Shown: positions 34,027 to 42,613 of the stretch, one piece after another
How positions within the stretch are numbered: position 1 is the first letter of the stretch
Layout of the letters: each line of letters starts with the position of its first letter
NCBI GenBank assembly: GCA_937931205.1
Contig: CALHBF010000008.1
Location: forward strand, 1-64,000
Length of the DNA: 64,000 nucleotides
Direction of reading: 5' to 3'
From: an uncultured Bacteriovoracaceae bacterium
GTDB lineage: Bacteria; Bdellovibrionota; Bacteriovoracia; Bacteriovoracales; Bacteriovoracaceae
Translations under genes and position numbers: made by a program
The notes under the pieces: generated by a model
Database searches by the model: none
What the model was told of the DNA's origin: nothing
The model's input: only the letters and a program-made list of their open reading frames with translations

Positions 34027-35700
34027 TTAATCGAATTTTTGGTTCAGATTACTAATAGCAGTGGCCATTAGTAACGAGTGAGCACGAATTTTACGGAGTG
34101 CAACAACCATATCAGAGTAAGTAAGGGCCGTTACTGGAAGGTATGATCCCTTAGAAATACGATCTAAATGCTTTTCTCTCATCGAATCTGCCCAAAGCTG
34201 AAGCTCATGGCTCTTCGTTTCAATTCGAGTCATATCGATTTCTTCTGACTCATAAAGTCCGTGAGTAACAAGATCAAAGAATCCAAGAACTTCATCAAAG
34301 AATTGGAAAAACTCTTCACGAGACTCACCTGAGAAAGTTTCATCATTCTTAAAACGATCACGGTAGTTTGCTAATCTTTCAACATAGTCGGCAACACTCT
34401 CCATCTCATCAGAGATGCGAATAAGGGCCTGAACTTGCTCAGACTGCTGATGACTCATTGGCTTTTCCATCACGTAACAAAGGAACACTGTTATTTCTCT
34501 GTGAATATTATCCGTGATGCGCTCATAATCGATAATTTTCGCAAGCATCTTCGGATCATATTCTGCTTTTTCCCAGAACTCACGATTAAGCTTATACATG
34601 CGTTTTACGATATCACGCATTTTCTTTAATTCACTTTCTGCCTGAGCAATAGAAGCAGCAGGAAGCATATTGGCCGGGTCTCCTAAAACAAGAAGGTGAG
34701 ATTTCTCCTTCACTTCTTTGTCGGGAGTTAGCTTTGTCACAAATGCAGCAAGTTGATTAATAAAAGGAATAAACAACAACGTTGCAGTTACGTTAAAAAG
34801 CGTATGAGCAAGAGCAATGTGCTGAGCTACATAAGGAAAACTTCCATCTTCTGCTACAAAACGTGGATTTCTTGGAATCATCCAATCAACGAGATCAAAG
34901 AAATAAGGTAGCCACAGCATCATGATGAAAACCCCAAAGAGGTTAAAGCTTGCATGAGCACGGGCAGCACGACGGGCATTAACGTTACCACCTACCGAAG
35001 CGAGAAGTGCCGTAATGGTTGTTCCAATATTCTCCCCTAAAACTAGACAGATGGCCGTGGTAAAGGGAATAACCCCAGAAGTGGCCATGGCCATCGTTAT
35101 CCCCAGCATCGCTGATGAAGACTGCACGATCATCGTCAGGAGACAACCCATCATGATCGAAGCCAGATAAGCTCCGTAGTGAGTTCCAGAGAAGTAAGCA
35201 ATCGAATCAAGGAAAGGCTTACTTTCTCTCAAAGGGACGAAAGCTCCTGACATTAATTTTAATCCCATAAAAATAAGACCGATACCAAGGATGGCCTTAC
35301 CGATATGCTGCCAACGATCTGATTTAGAGAAAAGTGCTGGAATGAAACCGATACCTACAAGAAGTAGTCCGTATTTATCAACTTGAATGGAAATGATCCA
35401 ACCAGTGATGGTTGTTCCGATATTAGCTCCGAAGATAACTCCGATAGCTTGAGTAAGAGACATAAGACCCGCGTTTACGAAGCCCACTGTCATGACGGTA
35501 GTAACTGAAGAAGATTGAACAAGACAAGTAACTAAGAGACCGACACCAACTGCTAAAAAACGATTTGAAGTAAGTGAGTTGATGATTTTTCTAATGGCGT
35601 CTCCGGCCACTGCTTGAATCCCGTCGGACATGAACTTCATTCCGAAGAAGAAGATCCCTAAACCTCCAAGCAAGGTATAGATAATTGTAAAGGCTTCCAT
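34027..35700 (-). CDS. Na+/phosphate symporter with C-terminal PhoU domain
   Basis: A 557-residue inner-membrane transporter of the NptA/PF02690 family. Two inverted Na/Pi repeats each carry the Q-S-S-S signature (LVTCLVQSSSVTTVMTV and MIVQSSSAMLGITMAMATSG) with GANIGTT/GENIGTT partners. About eight membrane helices lie before residue 330. The last 200 residues are cytoplasmic and helical with PhoU-like heptads (LIRISDEMESVADYVERLANYRD). It imports phosphate using the sodium gradient; the PhoU part probably regulates it. It follows a small membrane protein gene by 22 bp, and TGTCA-N6-TGTCA motifs lie upstream of that gene. Confidence 0.93.
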   Translation of the reverse strand: MEAFTIIYTLLGGLGIFFFGMKFMSDGIQAVAGDAIRKIINSLTSNRFLAVGVGLLVTCLVQSSSVTTVMTVGFVNAGLMSLTQAIGVIFGANIGTTITGWIISIQVDKYGLLLVGIGFIPALFSKSDRWQHIGKAILGIGLIFMGLKLMSGAFVPLRESKPFLDSIAYFSGTHYGAYLASIMMGCLLTMIVQSSSAMLGITMAMATSGVIPFTTAICLVLGENIGTTITALLASVGGNVNARRAARAHASFNLFGVFIMMLWLPYFFDLVDWMIPRNPRFVAEDGSFPYVAQHIALAHTLFNVTATLLFIPFINQLAAFVTKLTPDKEVKEKSHLLVLGDPANMLPAASIAQAESELKKMRDIVKRMYKLNREFWEKAEYDPKMLAKIIDYERITDNIHREITVFLCYVMEKPMSHQQSEQVQALIRISDEMESVADYVERLANYRDRFKNDETFSGESREEFFQFFDEVLGFFDLVTHGLYESEEIDMTRIETKSHELQLWADSMREKHLDRISKGSYLPVTALTYSDMVVALRKIRAHSLLMATAISNLNQKFD

Positions 35701-35722
35701 TCATTCTCCTAAAAAAGGCCTC

Positions 35723-35974
35723 TTAATCAATCCAAATAGCAAATGCGATCGGAATAAGAATATAGAGGATGGTATCTCTAACTAAATAAAATAAAAAAAA
35801 GTAGATAAAAGCCTTTGGTCCCTTCATGAATAACTTTTCAAGACCTAAGTATTGGGCCTTTTTACTCATGGCAACCATAAATTTTGTCTTACCATAGTGT
35901 TTAACAAAAAATGTCGCAGCGCCATCGACCTTACGATCAAACGCTAAAAACCGATCTTTAAACCAAGCAACCAT
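35723..35974 (-). CDS. Small membrane protein upstream of Na/Pi symporter
   Basis: An 83-residue protein with a basic N-terminal half and one long hydrophobic region at the C-terminus (AFIYFFLFYLVRDTILYILIPIAFAIWID), long enough for one or two helices. The track start is a TTG (35986); ATG 35974 is the more likely start. No family is recognised. It precedes the symporter by 22 bp on the same strand, so it may be an accessory subunit or a membrane-insertion partner, but this is only inferred from position. Confidence 0.6.
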   Translation of the reverse strand: MVAWFKDRFLAFDRKVDGAATFFVKHYGKTKFMVAMSKKAQYLGLEKLFMKGPKAFIYFFLFYLVRDTILYILIPIAFAIWID

Positions 35975-36024
35975 AAGAAAACCCAAATTTGTGAATGTTA
36001 AATATCAAATCTTCATTAAAGTTA

Positions 36025-36042
36025 TTGTCAAGATTGTGTCAA
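36025..36042. promoter_or_regulatory. Direct-repeat site TTGTCAA-GATT-GTGTCAA (site A)
   Basis: TGTCA repeated at 11-bp spacing, the geometry of Pho boxes and other OmpR/PhoB-family operators. It lies about 50 bp upstream of the small membrane protein/Na-Pi symporter start. On the minus strand the same bases read TTGACA twice, so part of the signal could simply be a -35 element. Confidence 0.5.
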
Positions 36043-36110
36043 GAATTAGAAGCCTAAATAAATAACCATGAGAAAAAGGCGGGGAAAAACCTAAGAATAT
36101 TTCATTATTT

Positions 36111-36128
36111 ATGACACTATTGTGACAA
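36111..36128. promoter_or_regulatory. Inverted copy of the direct-repeat site (site B)
   Basis: Reading the minus strand, TTGTCAC-AATA-GTGTCAT repeats the pattern of site A with the same 11-bp period, in opposite orientation, 69 bp away. It is about 31 bp before the hemA start and may overlap a hemA -35 element. Confidence 0.5.
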
Positions 36129-36159
36129 TCTTCCGATTTTAATTTATTAACCTTAGCCC

Positions 36160-37092
36160 ATGATTAACGCTCTAAAACTTTGGAACTTCACAGCAGGAGT
36201 TCTTCCACCAGAAGAACTGATGGCCCATGCTTTCGTATTGAAAACATGTCAAAGAACTATAGTGCTTACTCTACAAGATAAGATTATTAAGTCTCCTACC
36301 CTTTCCCATCAATTATATGTTGGACAAGACTCCTACCTATTCCTGCTTGAAACAATTTGCGGATTGAAATCAAAACTAGTTGGGGAAAATGAAATCGTTG
36401 GGCAATTTAAAGATGCCTACAAGGACTATCTTTCACGCGCTGACCGCGATAACAAACTATTGATTGTGCTGGAAAAGCTCTTTAAAGACGCTAAAGATAT
36501 CAGAACCCAGTACCTCATTGGCATCTCGCAAAAGACTTATGCTTCGCTTACACGCAGACATCTTCTTTCTCGTGTTCATGCTGATCATATTGTGGTGCTA
36601 GGTTCAGGTCAGTTGGCCGAAGATCTTATTAATCAATTTAAGAAAAAAACAAAGGTTTCTATTTGTGCTAGAAATCTTACTCGTGTTTCCGAACTTTGCC
36701 GTCTCCATCAGATTGAGTCCATCGACTGGGAACACAGAGACCAGCTTCACCAATACGCTTTCATCGCCAATACAATTGGTTCGCAATCAGTTCTATGGGA
36801 TGAGAGTTTCTTTGAAGCATGGGCCAGTAATCATTCAAAAAAACTTTTTGTGGATCTAGGTTCACCTTCTGTCATCCAAACTCCAATGACCTATATTGAT
36901 GGAATCATTAGACTAGATGACATTTTCAACGAAGGTGCAGTCGTTGAGGGTCAAAAACAAACTCAAATAGCCCTTGCCCGTGCTGCCATGCTTAGTATCA
37001 GCGAGCGTCGTAAGGACCTCTTTGAGAAAAAATTAAATAAACTGGCGCCGCTACCTACTCCTCATTTAACTTCAGGCGTGAGATATCTCTAG
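36160..37092 (+). CDS. hemA: Short divergent glutamyl-tRNA reductase
   Basis: Reduces glutamyl-tRNA to glutamate-1-semialdehyde, the first step of C5 heme synthesis. At 310 residues it is about 100 shorter than usual. The catalytic-cysteine motif is VLKTCQRT (Cys30; typically STCNR), close to the N-terminus, so the usual N-terminal strand-helix with HxTAPVxxRE is missing. The GLKSKLVGENEIVGQFKDAY block matches GLDSxVLGExQILGQVKxA, but the His of the preceding HLFRVAxG is replaced. A Rossmann segment (HIVVLGSGQLAEDLINQF) follows. The C-terminal dimerisation domain is very short. Position before hemCD and hemL strongly supports the function. Confidence 0.85.
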   Translation: MINALKLWNFTAGVLPPEELMAHAFVLKTCQRTIVLTLQDKIIKSPTLSHQLYVGQDSYLFLLETICGLKSKLVGENEIVGQFKDAYKDYLSRADRDNKLLIVLEKLFKDAKDIRTQYLIGISQKTYASLTRRHLLSRVHADHIVVLGSGQLAEDLINQFKKKTKVSICARNLTRVSELCRLHQIESIDWEHRDQLHQYAFIANTIGSQSVLWDESFFEAWASNHSKKLFVDLGSPSVIQTPMTYIDGIIRLDDIFNEGAVVEGQKQTQIALARAAMLSISERRKDLFEKKLNKLAPLPTPHLTSGVRYL

Positions 37093-37093
37093 T

Positions 37094-38626
37094 ATGAAAA
37101 CTTACAAAATTGGAACTCGTGGGTCACTTCTAGCTGTGACTCAATGTACTCTCGTTAAAAATCAATTAGAGGAGATCAGTGGCAAGAAATTTGAACTTGT
37201 TTTGATCAAAACTCAAGGGGACCAAATTGTAGACCGCCCTCTTTGGCAACTGGAAGGAAAAGACTTCTTCACCAAAGAACTCGATGAAGCTCTTCTTTCA
37301 GGTCAAGTCGATATGGTAGTTCACTCCTATAAAGATTTGGGTTCTGAGCGTCCAGCAGGAATTAAACTAGCGGCCATTACTGAGAGAAAATTTGCTCAAG
37401 ATATTCTCCTTATCAGAAAAGATATTTTAAATAATCTGGCCAATCATGAAGGTGAATTTATCGTAGGAACATCAAGTCCTCGAAGAATCACGAATCTCAC
37501 CCGTGATCTTGCTGAATTTATCCCACACGCTAAATCTCGTAATCTTACTATCCGTTGTGAAACTCTTCGTGGAAATGTGAACACTCGAATTGGAAAGCTT
37601 AAAGCTGGCCAATATCACGCCATTACTCTGGCCCTTGCTGGTCTTGAGCGACTGGCCTCAAAAGAAGAATCAAAACAAGAGCTACAATCTCTGGTTGATG
37701 GACTTGATTATTGCATTCTTCCTCAGACTCTTTTCCCAAGTGCCGCTTCTCAGGGAGCTCTGGGGATTGAGGTTGCCCACGGCCGAACTGATAGCGGAGA
37801 ACTTGAGGACTACATCTCAAAACTTGCTCATGCTGATACTATTGCAGAAGTCACGCGCGAACGAGAATCATTTAAGAGCTACGGCGGCGGATGCCACCTT
37901 GCTGTAGGGATTAATGTCAAAAAATGGGGCGAGCACTTCATTCATATTCATGCCGGCTCTGTTGATGATGTGAGAGTCGAGAAAAGATGGATTGAAGGAA
38001 TTGAAATTCCAAACTTTAAAGCTAACCAGACTTTCTTCGGCATGCCAGTCAGTAATCTTAAAGTTGTGACAGATAAGTTCTATAAAAAAACATCTCTAAC
38101 AACAAAAACTGATCTCACAAATGCTCATGCCTTTATTACCACTCACTACGCTTTGGATTCTTTCAAAGCTAGCAATAAACCACTTGGTCTTTGGGCCGGC
38201 GGAACAAGAACTGCACAGAAATTGGTTGAACTAGGCTTCTGGGTTAATGGAACCAGCGATGGTCTAGGAATCCGTGATCTTAGTGAGCTTAAAACATCAA
38301 AAGCTCTTGCTCTTTTCCATGATCTTTCAAACTGGAAAGTATTCTCACATGAAGATGCTCATAGCGGACTAGGTCAGATTGTTCCCAGCTACACCCGCCA
38401 AACAGTTGAAGTAGATTCAGCTTGGGAAGAGAGTTTAAAAAACCTCAAACAGTGCTTTTGGACCAGCTTTGGCCAATATCACGCCTATGTCACTCGCTAC
38501 CCTTTCTTAAAAGACCTCGCTCACTATTGTGGGATGGGAAAAACTTTTGATGAGTTTGCGAAAGAAAAAATTAAAGTAACTCCAATCATTTCTATTCAAG
38601 ATTTTATTTTACACGTTAAGGATTAA
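37094..38626 (+). CDS. hemC: Porphobilinogen deaminase fused to uroporphyrinogen-III synthase-like domain
   Basis: A 510-residue two-domain protein. Residues 1-300 are HemC: IGTRGSLLAVTQ at the start, the catalytic aspartate D81 in HSYKDLGSERP, the arginine-rich GTSSPRRI, and Cys267 in YGGGCHLAVG, which anchors the dipyrromethane cofactor. Residues about 330-510 resemble HemD (WAGGTRTAQKLVELGFWVN, TSFGQYHAYV..., ending with ISIQDFILHV). One chain could thus make and cyclise hydroxymethylbilane. The HemD assignment is weaker because that family is poorly conserved. It starts one base after the hemA stop; hemL follows after four bases. Confidence 0.88.
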   Translation: MKTYKIGTRGSLLAVTQCTLVKNQLEEISGKKFELVLIKTQGDQIVDRPLWQLEGKDFFTKELDEALLSGQVDMVVHSYKDLGSERPAGIKLAAITERKFAQDILLIRKDILNNLANHEGEFIVGTSSPRRITNLTRDLAEFIPHAKSRNLTIRCETLRGNVNTRIGKLKAGQYHAITLALAGLERLASKEESKQELQSLVDGLDYCILPQTLFPSAASQGALGIEVAHGRTDSGELEDYISKLAHADTIAEVTRERESFKSYGGGCHLAVGINVKKWGEHFIHIHAGSVDDVRVEKRWIEGIEIPNFKANQTFFGMPVSNLKVVTDKFYKKTSLTTKTDLTNAHAFITTHYALDSFKASNKPLGLWAGGTRTAQKLVELGFWVNGTSDGLGIRDLSELKTSKALALFHDLSNWKVFSHEDAHSGLGQIVPSYTRQTVEVDSAWEESLKNLKQCFWTSFGQYHAYVTRYPFLKDLAHYCGMGKTFDEFAKEKIKVTPIISIQDFILHVKD

Positions 38627-38630
38627 TCAT

Positions 38631-39890
38631 ATGAACTCTAAAGAACTTTTTGAAAAGTCTCTCAAACTAGTCCCAGGCGGAGTTCACTCTCCTGTTCGTT
38701 CTTTCAAGGGACTTCATACTACACCTCGTTTTATTAACCGTGGTGATGGTGCTTATATTTGGGATGAAGACGGAAAAAACTATATCGATTTCTGTATGAG
38801 CTTCGGGCCACTTATTCATGGGCACCAAGACAAAGATATTAAAGCTGAAATTATCAGCGCTCTTGATAATGGCTGGACTTTCGGAGCTTGTGAAAAATAC
38901 TCTCTGGAACTTGCCGAATACATCATTGGCCGTATTCCTTTTATCGAGCAAATCCGTTTTGTGAATTCTGGAACAGAAGCTGTTATGACTGCTGTTCGTC
39001 TTGCTCGCGGAATTACTGGTAAAGCAAAAATCGTAAAATTCAATGGCTGCTATCACGGTCACCTCGATGCCATGCTCATTAAGGCAGGCTCAGGTCTAGC
39101 TGGCGAAGCCGAAGCTTCTTCAAAAGGTGTTACTGATATTCAAGCAAAAGATACACTTATCTGTGAACTTGGAAACCTTGATGAAGTGAAAGAAGTATTC
39201 AAACAATTTGGTAATGAGATCGCTTGTATCTTCATTGAACCACTTCCAGCAAACAATGGTCTTCTCATTCAAGAGCAAGCCTTCCTACAAGGACTGCGTG
39301 ATCTGTGTACCCAATACAATGCACTTCTCGTTTTTGATGAAGTGATCTCTGGTTTCCGTATTGGATTCGGTGGAATGAGTGAGAAAACTGGTATTACTCC
39401 AGATCTAGTGACTTATGGAAAAATCATCGGCGGCGGTATGCCAGTTGGTGCAGTGGCCGGTCCTAGAAAACATATGGAATTCCTTGCTCCAGTTGGACCT
39501 GTTTATCAGGCAGGAACTCTTTCAGGAAACCCAGTTGCGATGCGTGCGGGTCTAGTGAATCTGCAAAAGCTAACAAAAGAAGCTTATGCAACACTAGAAG
39601 AGAACACAAAAAACATCGTGGCCCTACTGCAAGACTGGATGGATAAAAATGGTTTCGCAGATTATCAGATTATCCAGTACGGCTCTCTTTTTTATCCGAT
39701 CAACACAAAAGATAAGCTAACAAATATTACTCAGCTTCCAAGCAATATGGGTGAGCGTTTCAAGGCCCTTTTTGAAGTGCTTCTTAACAAAGGTATTTAT
39801 CTTGCGCCAAACGGCTACGAAGTTGGTTTCGTCAGCCTAGCACATGATAAATCGGTTCAAGAGGAATTGAAAAAACGCCTATGGAACTAA
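38631..39890 (+). CDS. hemL: Glutamate-1-semialdehyde 2,1-aminomutase
   Basis: A PLP enzyme of 419 residues that converts glutamate-1-semialdehyde to 5-aminolevulinate. It has VPGGVHSPVRSF near the start, RFVNSGTEAVMTAVRLARG, the cofactor aspartate region LLVFDEVISGFR, and the PLP-lysine motif TYGKIIGGGMPVGAVAG. Length and motifs are canonical. With hemA this shows the C5 pathway. Its last ten bases overlap the histidine kinase gene. No hemB is in the window. Confidence 0.96.
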   Translation: MNSKELFEKSLKLVPGGVHSPVRSFKGLHTTPRFINRGDGAYIWDEDGKNYIDFCMSFGPLIHGHQDKDIKAEIISALDNGWTFGACEKYSLELAEYIIGRIPFIEQIRFVNSGTEAVMTAVRLARGITGKAKIVKFNGCYHGHLDAMLIKAGSGLAGEAEASSKGVTDIQAKDTLICELGNLDEVKEVFKQFGNEIACIFIEPLPANNGLLIQEQAFLQGLRDLCTQYNALLVFDEVISGFRIGFGGMSEKTGITPDLVTYGKIIGGGMPVGAVAGPRKHMEFLAPVGPVYQAGTLSGNPVAMRAGLVNLQKLTKEAYATLEENTKNIVALLQDWMDKNGFADYQIIQYGSLFYPINTKDKLTNITQLPSNMGERFKALFEVLLNKGIYLAPNGYEVGFVSLAHDKSVQEELKKRLWN

Positions 39891-40804
39891 ACAAGACCCG
39901 CCGCTGGTTTTACGGACTAACTCTTTTCTGGGTTATCTTCCTTCTCGTTTTAGGGAGCTGGTGGCTTTATCTTGTTTTTGAACTCCACTCAAGTCTAAGT
40001 GCCTTGCGCCTTGATGCATTGGCCGGACAGGAGAAATTTTTGAATATGATGAAATGGGAAGGTTCCTTTTTCTTCATTGTTCTCATCATTCTGGGATTCT
40101 CTCTTACTATCATGTACCTGCGTGATATGAGAAAAACTCAAGCACTAGGTGCTTTCTTTTCATCCTTATCTCATGAACTAAAAACTCCGCTGGCCAGTAT
40201 GCGCCTGCAAGCAGAAGTCATTAAGGATTTGATCGAAGATGAATCTCATTCTCATGAGCAACTCTCAAAGCTTACGACCCGTCTGATTGAAGACACTCAT
40301 AAACTTGAAGGTGAGTTAGAAAAGAGTCTACAACTATCTCGCATTGAAAACGATGCCCCTCTTTCTCTCGCTCCCCTATCACTTGAGCGTTATCTTAAAA
40401 GACATCAGACAAAACTTGCTCCAACTCATCAATTAGAATTAGTGTTTCAAGATTCTGCACGAGAAGTGATGGCCGATGAACTTGCTCTCAATATGATTTT
40501 TAGAAATCTTTTTGAGAACACCAAAAGACATCAGGCCACCTCCACTAAAATTAGAATCACGACGGTAAAACAAGGTGAATATATTCACGTTCTTTATGAT
40601 GACTTTGGGCTTCCTTTCCAAGGAAACTTCAAACAACTAGGAACGCTGTTTTATAAGTTCAATTCAACCAAAGGCTCAGGTCTTGGTCTCTTTCTTATCA
40701 AAAACTTGATGAAAAAAATGCAAGGACAGCTTGAAATTGAACACAACGGACACCTAACTTTTAAACTTACTTTTAGAGCTCCGGCAGGAGACTCGCATGA
40801 GTAA
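39881..40804 (+). CDS. Membrane sensor histidine kinase in the heme operon
   Basis: A 307-residue kinase with two membrane helices (about 10-32 and 61-80) and a very small periplasmic loop of about 28 residues. Then come the H-box SLSHELKTPLAS (His98), N-box MIFRNLFENTKRH, a reduced G1 (YDDFGLP) and G2 (KGSGLGLFL). The small loop suggests that it senses something in or near the membrane. It overlaps hemL by 10 nt and its response regulator by 8 nt, which forces co-expression with heme enzymes. A heme-, redox- or precursor-sensing role is an inference from position only. Confidence 0.9.
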   Translation: MELNKTRRWFYGLTLFWVIFLLVLGSWWLYLVFELHSSLSALRLDALAGQEKFLNMMKWEGSFFFIVLIILGFSLTIMYLRDMRKTQALGAFFSSLSHELKTPLASMRLQAEVIKDLIEDESHSHEQLSKLTTRLIEDTHKLEGELEKSLQLSRIENDAPLSLAPLSLERYLKRHQTKLAPTHQLELVFQDSAREVMADELALNMIFRNLFENTKRHQATSTKIRITTVKQGEYIHVLYDDFGLPFQGNFKQLGTLFYKFNSTKGSGLGLFLIKNLMKKMQGQLEIEHNGHLTFKLTFRAPAGDSHE

Positions 40805-41495
40805 TTTTTCAGTCCTACTGGTTGAAGATGAAGAGAACCTAGGCAGCACCCTTAGGGATTATCTCCGTACAAAAAGATTTGAAGTTGAATGGGCCTCGAC
40901 TGCCAAAGAAGCTCGATCTCTTTTTAGCAGTATGAAGCCGGCCATCGCCATTTTAGATATTGGTCTGCCTGATGGGAATGGAATTGAGCTGGCCAAAGAA
41001 TTTCGAAAGCTTTCTCGCGAATGCGTTCTTCTTTTTTGTACTGCTCTCAACGATCCTACACTTCGAGTAGAGAGTTTTGAATTAGGTGCAGAAGATTACA
41101 TCACCAAGCCTTTTGAACTCAAAGAACTGACTCTAAGACTTGATCGCATTTTAAAGTCGAGAAAGACAGCTCTCCATAATCCGGATGAGTATACCTTTGG
41201 GAAACTTATTTTTTGGCCAAAGCGTTTTGAAATTCAAGATGCCGAAGGTTTAATCAGCTCACTTGGACAAAAAGAATGTGCCATCTTGGAACTTCTTCTT
41301 GAGCTAAAAAATGAAGTTGTTTCACGCGATCAGATGATTGAACTGATCTGGGGCGAGAACAGTTTCCCTACCAACAGAACAATTGATAACTATATCGTTA
41401 AATTACGCAAATGGGCCGAATCCGATAATGAAGGAATTCTCAAAATTTCTTCCGTTCGCGGTATTGGCTATAAACTTGAATTAAAAGAGGGATAA
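40797..41495 (+). CDS. OmpR/PhoB-family response regulator in the heme operon
   Basis: A 232-residue regulator. The receiver domain (about 1-120) has the acidic pocket E10-D11, phospho-acceptor D54 in AILDIGLPDG, and the conserved lysine in EDYITKPFEL. The C-terminal winged helix (about 140-230) has EVVSRDQMIELIWGEN, FPTNRTIDNYIVKLRKW and VRGIGYKLE, the Trans_reg_C signature. It is cognate to the overlapping kinase gene. OmpR-family proteins bind direct repeats of about 11-bp period, which is the geometry of the two sites found upstream of hemA. hemE starts two bases after its stop. Confidence 0.93.
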   Translation: MSNFSVLLVEDEENLGSTLRDYLRTKRFEVEWASTAKEARSLFSSMKPAIAILDIGLPDGNGIELAKEFRKLSRECVLLFCTALNDPTLRVESFELGAEDYITKPFELKELTLRLDRILKSRKTALHNPDEYTFGKLIFWPKRFEIQDAEGLISSLGQKECAILELLLELKNEVVSRDQMIELIWGENSFPTNRTIDNYIVKLRKWAESDNEGILKISSVRGIGYKLELKEG

Positions 41496-41497
41496 TT

Positions 41498-42523
41498 ATG
41501 GGTATTTTTGAGAATCGTGGAAATACACTTCCAGTATGGTTTATGAGACAAGCGGGCCGCTACCACTCTCATTATCAAAATATAAAAAAAGATTCTGACT
41601 TCATGACTATGTGTAAGAATCCTGAACTAGCTTGTGAAGTTACTCTTGGACCAATCCAAGATTTTGGCTTCAATGCTGCTATCCTTTTCTCTGATCTTCT
41701 CTTCCCCCTTGAGCAGATGGGACTAGGGCTTTCTTATAAATCAGGACCTCCTACACTAGAGTGGCACCTGCAAAGCCCAGCTGACATTCAAAAATTAAAA
41801 GTAACTCAGCCATCTAAGGAATTCTACGATTTCCAAGGAAAGGCCTGTGCTCTTTTAAGAGAAAGACTTCCAAAAGATGTAACTCTTATTGGTTTTGTTG
41901 GCGCTCCTTTCACTCTTTATACTTATGCAGTTGAAGGCAGCCACGCAGGAAATCTCGTGAGTGCCAAGAAAGGACTTTTTGACGGACGTTTTGAAGCTTT
42001 CACTAAACTTCTTCTTCCAGAACTTCTTGAAGAGATGTCTATCCAAGCTTCAAATGGAGCTGATGCTGTTGCTCTTTTTGATACAGCTGCCGGTGAGCTT
42101 TGTGTGCAAGACTATAAAGAATTTATCATTCCTAAGATCACTGATCTTCTAGCGAAATTTAAAGCTCGTCACCCGCAAACAAAGGTGATCTATTACTCTA
42201 AGCACACGCAAGCTCAATTTGTTCGCGCGCTCGATCTTAAGAACATCGATGTTATCGGAGTGGACTGGAGATGTGACTTGGTTGAAATTCAAAAACTTCT
42301 TCCTCCACATGTTTATGTTCAAGGTAACCTTGATCCAGCTTGGCTTCACCTTCCAGGTGAATTGCTAGAGAAGAAAGCGAGTGCTTATTATCAAGATCTT
42401 CGCGAACGTGGGCTTGATTTTAATCGTTGGATTGCAGGTCTTGGTCACGGAGTTCTTATTCAGACTCCAGAAGAGAACGTTAGAAATTTGGTCAAACTTA
42501 TTCAAAAACAAAAAATTTCATAA
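41498..42523 (+). CDS. hemE: Uroporphyrinogen decarboxylase
   Basis: A 341-residue cytoplasmic enzyme that decarboxylates uroporphyrinogen III to coproporphyrinogen III. It has the N-terminal signature PVWFMRQAGRYHSHYQ, the active-site FSDLLFPLEQMGLGL aspartate, GFVGAPFTLYTYAVEG, and the C-terminal GLGHGVLIQTPEENVRNLV. It is the last gene of the operon and is followed by a strong terminator. Coproporphyrinogen produced here would feed HemN, encoded 20 kb downstream. Confidence 0.97.
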   Translation: MGIFENRGNTLPVWFMRQAGRYHSHYQNIKKDSDFMTMCKNPELACEVTLGPIQDFGFNAAILFSDLLFPLEQMGLGLSYKSGPPTLEWHLQSPADIQKLKVTQPSKEFYDFQGKACALLRERLPKDVTLIGFVGAPFTLYTYAVEGSHAGNLVSAKKGLFDGRFEAFTKLLLPELLEEMSIQASNGADAVALFDTAAGELCVQDYKEFIIPKITDLLAKFKARHPQTKVIYYSKHTQAQFVRALDLKNIDVIGVDWRCDLVEIQKLLPPHVYVQGNLDPAWLHLPGELLEKKASAYYQDLRERGLDFNRWIAGLGHGVLIQTPEENVRNLVKLIQKQKIS

Positions 42524-42528
42524 TTTTC

Positions 42529-42551
42529 GGGGGCTTAAGGCCCCCTTTTTT
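42529..42551 (+). terminator. Intrinsic terminator of the heme operon
   Basis: The stem GGGGGC-TTAAG-GCCCCC is followed by six T, six bases after the hemE stop. Confidence 0.9.
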
Positions 42552-42613
42552 ATTCCACAATTCTTTCATACTTCCATGCTAAAATGACTTTCACCAAACA
42601 AGGGGGACGTTTT

